A model generated the notes under the pieces. The model saw only the letters and a program-made list of their open reading frames with translations, searched no databases and had not been told where the DNA came from. From the NCBI GenBank assembly GCA_964455685.1, contig CAYVZE010000059.1, positions 1 through 16,862 on the forward strand: a DNA stretch of 16,862 nt, given 5' to 3'. A program made the position numbers and the translations under genes. This document shows positions 7,314-15,070 of this stretch, one piece after another (positions within the stretch are counted from its first letter, which is position 1; the number at the start of each line of letters is the position of its first letter). The DNA comes from ZC4RG30 sp964455685. Its GTDB lineage: Bacteria > Pseudomonadota > Gammaproteobacteria > Steroidobacterales > Steroidobacteraceae.

Positions 7314-7343
7314 GCCGGGGGAAGGAATGGGCCGGGCGGGTGC

Positions 7344-7359
7344 CTAAACTTTGGTTTAG
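7344..7359. promoter_or_regulatory. Palindrome CTAAAC-tttg-GTTTAG in the divergent spacer, candidate operator
   Basis: A perfect 6+6 inverted repeat with a 4-bp centre. It is AT-rich inside GC-rich DNA, 31-46 bp upstream of the response regulator ATG and 108-123 bp upstream of the MarR GTG. The size and symmetry suit a dimeric regulator such as the LuxR-type response regulator or the MarR protein encoded on either side. Which one binds is not decidable by eye. Confidence 0.5.
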
Positions 7360-7400
7360 CTGCCTGTCGAATACTCATCCTTGCTCAGGCCCCCGACACT

Positions 7401-7420
7401 GCAATTTGCAACTGCAGCAA
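7401..7420. promoter_or_regulatory. Overlapping inverted repeats upstream of marR paralog 2, candidate operator
   Basis: GCAA-t-TTGC (7401-7409) overlaps TTGC-aactgca-GCAA (7406-7420), so three GCAA/TTGC half-sites are arranged in alternating orientation about 50 bp before the MarR start. MarR-family operators often have TTG...CAA symmetry. Assignment is by position. Confidence 0.4.
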
Positions 7421-7466
7421 AGCCTAAGGCTGCGGCCTGCGACTGGCAACGAATCGGGAGAGAGCC

Positions 7467-8054
7467 GTGCAGCTCAAGGACTGGGAGGAAACGGGACGGG
7501 CCTGGGACAGTCCCGGCGCGCACGGCGAGAACCTTCGCTACTTCGACTTCCCGGCCCACTGCCTGATGGGCCTGGCGGGCCTGGCCAAGCAGGGCATGGT
7601 CAGGAGGCACCTGGAGCCCTGGGGACTGTCCATGCCCGAGTGGCGGCTGCTGTCCACGGTGGCCGAGTACTCCCCCGTGCGCTTCACGCTGGCCGCCCAG
7701 CTCACCGCCATGGACAAGGCCCAGGTCAGCCGCGCGCTGCGCACCGCCCAGGCCAAGGGACTGATCGAATCCGCGGTGCTGCAGGTGGAGGCGGCCACGG
7801 GCGGGCGGCCCTCCCCGGTGGGGCGGGTGCACCTGTCCATCACTCCGGCCGGGCGCGAACTGTTCGACAAGGTGATGCCGGCCCTGCAGCAGGACCAGCT
7901 GAAGCTGGTGCAGCTGATGAGCCCCGAGGAACGCCGCATGTTGATCGGATTGGGGCGGCGGCTGTTCGCGCATTTCATGGAAGATGGCAATCGCGCATCG
8001 CCGCGCGGTTTCCGCGGTGATGCGGGCGAACTAGCCGCCGCTGCAAACACCTGA
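7467..8054 (+). CDS. MarR-family transcriptional regulator (paralog 2)
   Basis: A 195-residue MarR protein closely related to the one at 1505. Shared blocks run the whole length: GENLRYFDFPA (20-30), LEPWGLSMPEWRLL (49-62), AMDKAQVSRALRTAQAKGLI (81-100, recognition helix and start of the wing), GRVHLSIT (119-126) and LMSPEERR (150-157). It differs by a longer C-terminal tail of about 15 residues. The start is GTG with gggagaga about 4 nt upstream (7456-7463). It is read divergently from the response regulator/kinase unit, and its stop lies 9 bp from the convergent eda stop. MarR proteins generally repress adjacent divergent genes, so it may control the two-component unit, but the ligand and targets are unknown. 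Confidence 0.92.
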   Translation: MQLKDWEETGRAWDSPGAHGENLRYFDFPAHCLMGLAGLAKQGMVRRHLEPWGLSMPEWRLLSTVAEYSPVRFTLAAQLTAMDKAQVSRALRTAQAKGLIESAVLQVEAATGGRPSPVGRVHLSITPAGRELFDKVMPALQQDQLKLVQLMSPEERRMLIGLGRRLFAHFMEDGNRASPRGFRGDAGELAAAANT

Positions 8055-8063
8055 GGTTTCTTT

Positions 8064-8695
8064 TCAGCCCCGCGGCAGCGCGGCGGCGCCTGCAGCCAGC
8101 CTGCGGATGCCCTCCCAGTCCCGATCGCGGACCAGCTTCGCCGGCGCCACCCAGGAGCCGCCCACGCTCAGGACATTCGGCAGGGCGAGGTATGCCGCGG
8201 CATCCTCCGCGCTGATGCCGCCGGTGGGGCAGAAGGCCACGTCCGGGAACACCGCGTGCAGCGCGCGCAGCATGTCCACGCCGCCGGCCTGCCGGGCCGG
8301 GAACAGCTTGCAGCAGTCGTAGCCGGCTTCGCGCGCGGCCAGCAGTTCCGAGGGGGTCATCACGCCCGGCAGGAAGGGCCAGTCGCCCTGCGCGCGCGCG
8401 GCGCCGAGCAGTGCCGGCGCCAGTCCCGGCGAGACGCCGAACTGCGCACCGGCCGCGCGCGCGGCGGCGAACTGCTCCGGCGAGGTCAGCGTGCCCACGC
8501 CCACGATGGCCTCGGGCACTGCGCGGCGCATGGCCTGGATGGCCTCCAGCGCCGCCGGCGTGCGCAGCGTGACCTCCAGCACCGGCAGCCCGCCCTCGAC
8601 CAGCGCCGTGGCCAGCGGCGCGGCGTCGGCGACGTCATGGACCACGATCACCGGCACCACCGGTGCGCGTTGCAGGATGCGGCGGATCTCGCCCT

Positions 8696-8699
<4 letters not shown>
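8064..8699 (-). CDS. eda: 2-dehydro-3-deoxy-phosphogluconate (KDPG) aldolase
   Basis: A 211-residue class I aldolase that cleaves KDPG to pyruvate and glyceraldehyde-3-phosphate, the last step of the Entner-Doudoroff pathway. The Schiff-base lysine is Lys131 in CCKLFPA and the general acid/base is Glu42 in VLEVTLRT, with Arg46 next to it. VGVGTL (67-72), GVSPG (88-92), LPGVMTP (110-116) and FCPTGGIS (156-163, phosphate site) complete the barrel. Length matches the family. The open frame extends much further upstream, but that part is antiframe over edd; the ATG at 8697-8699 is supported because it overlaps the edd stop in an ATGA and gives the usual N-terminus. It is co-transcribed with edd, probably by translational coupling. 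Confidence 0.96.
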
Positions 8700-10522
<1,823 letters not shown>

Positions 10523-10531
10523 GCGCACCAT

Positions 10532-10558
10532 ACTGTAAGACGCGGCCGCGGTTGTCCA
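10532..10558 (-). promoter_or_regulatory. Candidate edd-eda promoter
   Basis: On the minus strand TGGACA (10553-10558) and TACAGT (10532-10537) resemble -35 and -10 boxes, with a rather short 15-bp spacer. The start of transcription would fall near 10525, almost at the edd ATG, giving a very short or absent leader, which fits the lack of a Shine-Dalgarno. Confidence 0.3.
10541..10550. promoter_or_regulatory. Palindrome CGCGGCCGCG in the edd/zwf spacer
   Basis: A perfect 10-bp palindrome at the centre of the 64-bp spacer between edd and zwf, inside the candidate edd promoter spacer. A protein bound here could control both directions. In GC-rich DNA a 10-bp GC palindrome can be chance. Confidence 0.3.
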
Positions 10559-10580
10559 TGTCCTGGGCACGGCGGAGAAT
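10552..10580 (+). promoter_or_regulatory. Candidate zwf-pgl promoter
   Basis: TTGTCC (10552-10557) and GAGAAT (10575-10580) are spaced by 17 bp, each matching consensus at four of six bases. Transcription would start at about the zwf ATG, which conflicts with the visible GGAG ribosome site at 10574-10577. The real promoter may therefore lie further upstream, within edd. Confidence 0.25.
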
Positions 10581-10586
10581 GACCCC

Positions 10587-12044
10587 ATGGAAACCTTGCA
10601 GGACTTCGACCTCGTACTCTTCGGCGGTACCGGCGACCTGGCGATGCGCAAGCTGCTGCCGGCCCTGTACCGCCGCTTTGCCGCCGGGCAGTTCCCGGCC
10701 ACGGCGCGCATCGTCGGCGTGGCGCGCGGCGAGCGTTCGCGCGATGCCTACCTCGCCGAGGTGGAGAAGAGCTGCCGCGAGCATGCGCAGGCGGTGTTCT
10801 CCGGGGAGCAGTGGCTGCAGTTCGCGCAGCTGCTGCACTACCTCGCGGTGGATGCATCGCAGCCGGAGTCCTTCGCGGCGCTGGCGGATTTCCTGCGCGG
10901 GCGCGAGGAGGTCACGCGCATCTTCTTCCTGTCGATGGCGCCGACGCTGTTTGCCGGCACCTGCGATGCCATCGGCGCGTGCGGGCTTGCCACGCCGAAG
11001 TCGCGCGTGGTGCTGGAGAAGCCGCTGGGGCAGGACCGCGAATCGGCCGCGAAGATCAACGAGCACGTGGCCGCCTGGTTCAGCGAATCGCAGATCTTCC
11101 GCATCGACCACTACCTGGGGAAGGAGGCGGTGCAGAACCTCCTGGCACTGCGCTTCGGCAATGCGCTGTTCGAGCCGCTATGGCGCCGTGGTCGCATCCG
11201 CCACGTGCAGATCACCGTGGCCGAGACCCTGGGCGTGGAAGGGCGCGGCCGCTTCTACGACCAGACCGGCGCGCTGCGCGACATGGTGCAGAACCACCTG
11301 CTGCAGCTGCTGTGCATCATCGCGATGGAGCCGCCCACCTCCAGCGACCCGGACGCGATGCGCGACGAGAAGCTCAAGGTGCTGCGCGCCCTGAAGCCCA
11401 TCGCCGGCGCCGACGTGCTGACGCGTACCGTCCGCGGCCAGTACAAGGCCGGCGCCGTGGGCGGGCAGCCCGTGCGCGGCTACCTGGAGGAGGAGGGCGT
11501 ACCGCCGGATTCCACCACCGAGACCTTCGTGGCGCTGAAGGCCAACATCGACACCTGGCGCTGGGCCGGGGTGCCCTTCTACCTGCGCACCGGCAAGCGC
11601 CTGCAGGAGAAGCTCAGCGAGATCGTGATGACCTTCGAGGATGTGCCGCACTCCATCTTCGAGTCCACGGTGGGCCAGTTGCCGAACCGCCTGACCATTG
11701 CGCTGTCGCCGCGCGATGCCATCACGCTGACGGTGCTGGCCAAGAGTCCCGGGGAGACCATGCTGCTGAAGCCGGTGAACCTGTCGCTGGACCTGGTCGA
11801 GAGCTTCAAGGTGCGTCAGCTCGACGCCTACGAGCGCCTGCTCACCGACATCATCAAGGGCAACCTGACGCTGTTCATGCGTCGTGACGAGCTGGATGCC
11901 GCCTGGCGCTGGATCGACCCCATCCGCAAGGGCTGGCAGCAATACGACCGGGCGCCCAAGCTGTACACGGCCGGAAGCTGGGGACCATCGGCGGCCACCT
12001 CGTTGATCAGCCGCGACGGCTTCGAGTGGAACGGCGAAGGGTGA
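10587..12044 (+). CDS. zwf: Glucose-6-phosphate 1-dehydrogenase
   Basis: A 485-residue enzyme that oxidises glucose-6-phosphate to 6-phosphogluconolactone with NADP+ (or NAD+), the entry step to the Entner-Doudoroff and pentose-phosphate routes. The N-terminal nucleotide-binding loop is FGGTGDLAMRKLLPAL (12-27), EKPLG with Lys145 follows at 144-148, and the substrate signature RIDHYLGKE is at 172-180 with His175. The C-terminal domain ends normally. Length is as usual for the family. The ATG has GGAG at 10574-10577 with 9-nt spacing. Its stop overlaps or nearly overlaps the pgl start (GTGA at 12041-12044), so zwf-pgl is an operon. It diverges from edd-eda, so all four steps from glucose-6-phosphate to pyruvate plus glyceraldehyde-3-phosphate are encoded here. 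Confidence 0.97.
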   Translation: METLQDFDLVLFGGTGDLAMRKLLPALYRRFAAGQFPATARIVGVARGERSRDAYLAEVEKSCREHAQAVFSGEQWLQFAQLLHYLAVDASQPESFAALADFLRGREEVTRIFFLSMAPTLFAGTCDAIGACGLATPKSRVVLEKPLGQDRESAAKINEHVAAWFSESQIFRIDHYLGKEAVQNLLALRFGNALFEPLWRRGRIRHVQITVAETLGVEGRGRFYDQTGALRDMVQNHLLQLLCIIAMEPPTSSDPDAMRDEKLKVLRALKPIAGADVLTRTVRGQYKAGAVGGQPVRGYLEEEGVPPDSTTETFVALKANIDTWRWAGVPFYLRTGKRLQEKLSEIVMTFEDVPHSIFESTVGQLPNRLTIALSPRDAITLTVLAKSPGETMLLKPVNLSLDLVESFKVRQLDAYERLLTDIIKGNLTLFMRRDELDAAWRWIDPIRKGWQQYDRAPKLYTAGSWGPSAATSLISRDGFEWNGEG

Positions 12045-12733
12045 TCTTCCACGAGTTCGGCAGCGCGCAGCAGGCGGGCGCCGCGCTGGCGGCGGAGGTG
12101 GCCGCGTCGCTGAAGGCGGGCATCGAGGTTCGCGGGGTCGCGAGCCTGGCGGTGCCGGGAGGGCGCACGCCGCTGCCGCTGTTCCACGCACTGCGAACGG
12201 CAGTGCTGCCCTGGGAACGCGTCCATGTCACGCTGACCGACGAGCGCTGGGTGCCGGAGAGCGATGCCGCGAGCAACGCTGCGCTGGTCCGGCGCGAGCT
12301 GCTGCAGCAGCGGGCGGCCCTGGCGGACTTCATTCCGCTGCACTCATCCACCGCCGGCATCGATGAGGCCGGTGAGGCGGCGTGGCGGGCCATCGCCTCG
12401 GCCGCGTGGCCCTTTGATGCCGTGGTGCTGGGCATGGGGGAGGACGGCCATTTCGCATCGCTGTTCCCGGCCAGTCCCGGGCTTGCCGCTTGCCTCGACG
12501 CCGGCGCGGCGCCGGCCATCCTTCCCATGCGTGCGCCGGCGCCACCGGAGCAACGCATCTCGCTGAACCTCGCGGCGCTTTGCGGGACGGCACGCCTTTT
12601 CCTGTTCGTGACCGGGGAAGCCAAGCGCCGGCTGGTGGGAGAGGCTTCCAGGGGGGCATCCGCGTTGCGCTGGCCGGTCGCCGCATTGCTGTCACTGCCG
12701 CGTCCGGAAGTCGAGGTGTACTGGGCGCCCTGA
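12041..12733 (+). CDS. pgl: 6-phosphogluconolactonase
   Basis: A 230-residue lactonase of the DevB/Pgl (glucosamine-6-phosphate isomerase-like) family that hydrolyses 6-phosphogluconolactone to 6-phosphogluconate. Visible motifs are LAVPGGRTPLPLF (37-49, phosphate site), VTLTDERWVP and the active-site stretch VVLGMGEDGHFASLFPAS with the catalytic His. Length fits the family. The start is not certain: GTG at 12041 overlaps the zwf stop by 4 nt and is preferred as a coupled start, while GTG at 12026 would add five residues (MERRR). Neither has a well-spaced Shine-Dalgarno. It is the second gene of the zwf operon. A glucokinase gene, often found in this cluster in related bacteria, is not in the window. 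Confidence 0.94.
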   Translation: MIFHEFGSAQQAGAALAAEVAASLKAGIEVRGVASLAVPGGRTPLPLFHALRTAVLPWERVHVTLTDERWVPESDAASNAALVRRELLQQRAALADFIPLHSSTAGIDEAGEAAWRAIASAAWPFDAVVLGMGEDGHFASLFPASPGLAACLDAGAAPAILPMRAPAPPEQRISLNLAALCGTARLFLFVTGEAKRRLVGEASRGASALRWPVAALLSLPRPEVEVYWAP

Positions 12734-12776
12734 GGCCTGGAGGTGGCCGACGGGCGGCTTCGCGCAGCGGGCAAGC

Positions 12777-12793
12777 CGGAGCGGTTCGCTCCG
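12777..12793. terminator. Hairpin CGGAGCG-gtt-CGCTCCG after pgl
   Basis: A perfect 7-bp stem with a 3-nt loop, 43 bp after the pgl stop. No U run follows; instead it abuts the TATACT box of the next gene. It could act as a terminator of zwf-pgl or as an operator over the downstream promoter. Confidence 0.4.
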
Positions 12794-12794
12794 A

Positions 12795-12800
12795 TATACT
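12795..12800 (+). promoter_or_regulatory. Candidate -10 box (TATACT)
   Basis: TATACT matches the sigma-70 -10 consensus at five of six positions, 40 bp upstream of the ATG of the secreted NTF2-like gene. The -35 region at 17-bp spacing (caagcc) is weak and the spacer is filled by the hairpin at 12777-12793. Confidence 0.4.
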
Positions 12801-12840
12801 GCCCGGCCTCCAACAATGGATTCCAGTCACCGGGGGAACC

Positions 12841-13797
12841 ATGAAGCGATCGATCATCGCGTTCGCGGCCATTGCAGCATTGCCTGCCATGCCCGCGGCG
12901 GCGGCCAGCGCGGACTGCGACAAGAGCCGCGTGTGCCTGCAGCGCACGCTCGATACCTACCTCGATGCGCTGGCGGCGCGCGATCCCTCGCGCCTGCCCG
13001 TGACGCGCAACGTCAAGTACACCGAGAATGGTGTGCGCCTGAACCTGGGGGATGGCCTGTGGGCCACGGCATCGGGCAGGCCCACCTATCGCCTCGACGT
13101 GATCGACGAGGAAGAGGGGCAGGCCGGAATCCTCGGTCGCATCAGCGAGAACGGCAACAACAACTGGTACGCGGCGCGCCTGCGCGTGGAGCCGGACGGG
13201 CGTGTGTCCGAGATCGAGGTGCTGGTCAATCGCCGCATGGGGGGCGGGCCGGCGGGGGCCGGTGGCGCCCCGGCGCGCGAGTTCGCCGAGCCGCACCCGC
13301 TGATGGACCAGCTGCTGCCGCAGGAGCAGTGGCTGCCGCGCGGCGAGCTGGTGCGCATCAGCAATGCCTACTTCACCGGCATCGACACCGGGACCAGCTC
13401 GCAGGGCACGTCTTTCTCGCCGCAATGCCAGCGGCGCGAGAACGGCAACATCATGGCCAGCAACCCGGATGCAGCACCCGGCAGCATTGCCTCGATGGAT
13501 TGCAAGACGCAGTTCGACACCGGCTTCCAGGTCATCGTCACCGACATCCGCGAGCGGCGTTTCGAGGTGGTGGACCGGACGAAGGGCCTGGCCTTTGCCT
13601 GGGCCTACTTCGACCACGACGGCACGCCCGGGAAGATGTCGAACACGCTGGAGCGCACGCCCATCGACGTGCAGCCCATGTTCCGCCAGCCGTTCTCGTT
13701 CTACATCGCCGAGGTGTTCAAGATCGTGGACGGGCAGATCCGGCAGATCGAGGCCGTGCTGACCACGGTGCCCTACGGAATGGAGTCGGGCTGGTAA
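12841..13797 (+). CDS. Secreted protein of unknown function, probably NTF2/SnoaL-like
   Basis: A 318-residue protein with a classical signal peptide: MKRS, a hydrophobic Ala-rich core and cleavage likely near AAASA (about residues 21-24). I do not firmly recognise the family. The segment after the signal, CLQRTLDTYLDALAARDPSRLPVTRNVKYTENG in outline (residues 32-64), reads like the first helices and strand of an NTF2/SnoaL-type fold, and the pattern recalls proteins annotated DUF8021. A second similar beta-rich half runs from about 190 to 318 and contains DHDGTPGKM and FYIAEVFKIVDGQIRQIEAVLTTVPYGM, again typical of a SnoaL-like C-terminus. Four cysteines (26, 32 and two in the second half) would allow two disulfides in the periplasm. 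The open frame extends upstream, but the ATG has a gggggaa site and a signal peptide. No catalytic residues are assigned. Confidence 0.75.
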   Translation: MKRSIIAFAAIAALPAMPAAAASADCDKSRVCLQRTLDTYLDALAARDPSRLPVTRNVKYTENGVRLNLGDGLWATASGRPTYRLDVIDEEEGQAGILGRISENGNNNWYAARLRVEPDGRVSEIEVLVNRRMGGGPAGAGGAPAREFAEPHPLMDQLLPQEQWLPRGELVRISNAYFTGIDTGTSSQGTSFSPQCQRRENGNIMASNPDAAPGSIASMDCKTQFDTGFQVIVTDIRERRFEVVDRTKGLAFAWAYFDHDGTPGKMSNTLERTPIDVQPMFRQPFSFYIAEVFKIVDGQIRQIEAVLTTVPYGMESGW

Positions 13798-13841
13798 GTG
13801 GCGCCGGGAAGGGGCGGACTCCAGGCCCCGACCCGACAAGA

Positions 13842-13876
13842 GCGCGCAGTCCCGCCATCCGGGCGGGACTGCGCGC
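13842..13876. terminator. Bidirectional terminator-like hairpin between convergent genes
   Basis: A perfect 15-bp inverted repeat (13842-13856 with 13862-13876) around a 5-nt loop sits between the convergent stops of the secreted-protein gene and the GlsB-like gene, 45 bp and 9 bp away respectively. Neither side has a T run, so it is not a canonical intrinsic terminator, but it would stop or stabilise transcripts from either side. Confidence 0.65.
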
Positions 13877-13885
13877 AGGTCGCTG

Positions 13886-14149
13886 TCAGCGGGCCGAGGG
13901 ACGCCGGAACACGCCCAGCGCCTGGAGGATGAAGATCAGCAGCACTGCGCCGGCCAGCGCGATGAGGAAGCGCAGCACACCGCTGGCAGGTGCAATGCCG
14001 AGTTGGCCGGCAAGCCAGAATCCCAGCGCCGAGCCCACGATGCCCACCAGCACATTGGCGATGATTCCCATCTGGCCGTTGGTCTTCATCAGGATGCTGG
14101 CGATCCAGCCGACGATGCCGCCTACGATGATCACGAAGAGCCAGCTCAT
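13886..14149 (-). CDS. GlsB/YeaQ/YmgE family small membrane protein
   Basis: An 87-residue inner-membrane protein of the family once called transglycosylase-associated, now GlsB/YeaQ/YmgE, which is stress-linked in several bacteria but of unknown biochemical role. Three hydrophobic segments are seen at about residues 3-20, 28-49 and 58-79, Gly-rich as usual (VGGIVGWIAS; NVLVGIVGSALGFWLAG). The C-terminus is short and basic (FRRPSAR). The open frame extends upstream to 14287, but the ATG at 14147-14149 is preceded by gggagg with about 4-nt spacing and gives the family's standard N-terminus. It diverges from the SDR gene across 107 bp in which I see no convincing promoter. Confidence 0.88.
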   Translation of the reverse strand: MSWLFVIIVGGIVGWIASILMKTNGQMGIIANVLVGIVGSALGFWLAGQLGIAPASGVLRFLIALAGAVLLIFILQALGVFRRPSAR

Positions 14150-14256
14150 GGACACCTCCCATTGTTGGTGCGGCCATCGTAGGCTGGTGCAAGGGCAGCT
14201 GATGTAGGACAACGCGCCATGCTGCACGGTTATCGCAACAACAGGGTGCCGCGGCG

Positions 14257-15063
14257 GTGACTGCCGGGAAGCATTCCGGCTATGCATTGATCACGGGCGC
14301 CTCCTCGGGAATCGGCGAGGCCATGGCATGGGAGTACGCGCGCCGCGGCGTGCCGCTGGTCCTGTCCGCGCGGCGCAAGGACCGCCTCGATGCGCTGGCG
14401 AGCCTGCTGCGCCGGGAGGTTCCGGTGGAAGTGATCGCCGCGGACCTGGCCGACCCGGCGGCGCCGGCGAAGCTGGTGGAGGAGATCCATCGCCGCGGCC
14501 TGTCGGTGCGCATCCTGGTGAACAATGCCGGCCTGGGCGTGTCCGGACGCTACCACCGGGTGGACTGGGCTACACACGCCGCCTTCCTGCAGCTGATGGT
14601 CGGCGCGGCCAGCGAGCTGACCTGGCGGCTGCTGCCGGAGATCCGCGCACATGGCGCCGGCAGGATCCTGAACGTGTGCTCGGTGGCGGCGCTGATCCCC
14701 GGGCCGGACGGCCAGACGCTGTATGCGCCGGTGAAGGCCTTCCTGCTGCGCATGACCGAATCACTGGCGCTGGAGAACGCCGATGCGGGTGTGCACGCCA
14801 CGGCGCTGTGCCCGGGATTCACATACACGGAATTCCACGACGTGGTGGGCAACCGCGACATGATGAACCGCCTGCCGCGCTGGATCTGGCTCAATGCCGA
14901 TGAAGTTGCGCGCGCCGGCATCGATGCCGTCGAGCGGGGCAGGGTGATGGTGGTGCCCGGCCTGTTCTACAAGCTGGTGGCGCTGATGCCGCGCCTGCTG
15001 CCGCATGCATGGCTGCTGGGACTGATGCGGCGGAACTCGGCGAAGTTCCGCCGCAACGACTGA
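14257..15063 (+). CDS. Short-chain dehydrogenase/reductase (SDR)
   Basis: A 268-residue classical SDR, an NAD(P)-dependent oxidoreductase. The cofactor loop is TGASSGIG (13-20), an Arg-rich ARRKDRL after the second strand (38-44) suggests NADP(H), and NNAG is at 89-92. Catalytic residues are Ser142, Tyr156 and Lys160 (YAPVK), with Ser and Tyr one residue further apart than usual. LCPGFTYTEF is the typical substrate-loop start. The C-terminal third is hydrophobic (GLFYKLVALMPRLLPHAWLLGLM), a feature of SDRs that act on lipidic substrates or sit at the membrane. The start is GTG with a weak agggtg upstream; no ATG in frame lies before the cofactor loop. Substrate unknown. It is convergent with the carotenoid-oxygenase gene, 7 bp apart. 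Confidence 0.92.
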   Translation: MTAGKHSGYALITGASSGIGEAMAWEYARRGVPLVLSARRKDRLDALASLLRREVPVEVIAADLADPAAPAKLVEEIHRRGLSVRILVNNAGLGVSGRYHRVDWATHAAFLQLMVGAASELTWRLLPEIRAHGAGRILNVCSVAALIPGPDGQTLYAPVKAFLLRMTESLALENADAGVHATALCPGFTYTEFHDVVGNRDMMNRLPRWIWLNADEVARAGIDAVERGRVMVVPGLFYKLVALMPRLLPHAWLLGLMRRNSAKFRRND

Positions 15064-15070
15064 GCCGCCC

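Noticed and set aside
4938..7427. An 829-codon open frame on the plus strand across the kinase and response regulator
   Set aside because: Same kind of shadow: Gln/His/Gly/Ala-rich with no recognisable fold, opposite two well-defined signalling proteins.
8034..8087. Imperfect GC-rich inverted repeat across the marR/eda convergent junction
   Set aside because: gccgccgctgc and gcag-cg-cggcggc pair only with a 2-nt bulge and a 30-nt loop, and both arms are within or next to coding DNA. Too weak to call a terminator.
12026..12040. Earlier GTG start for pgl
   Set aside because: It has no Shine-Dalgarno, adds only MERRR and lies further inside zwf; the GTG overlapping the zwf stop is more typical. 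Not fully excluded.
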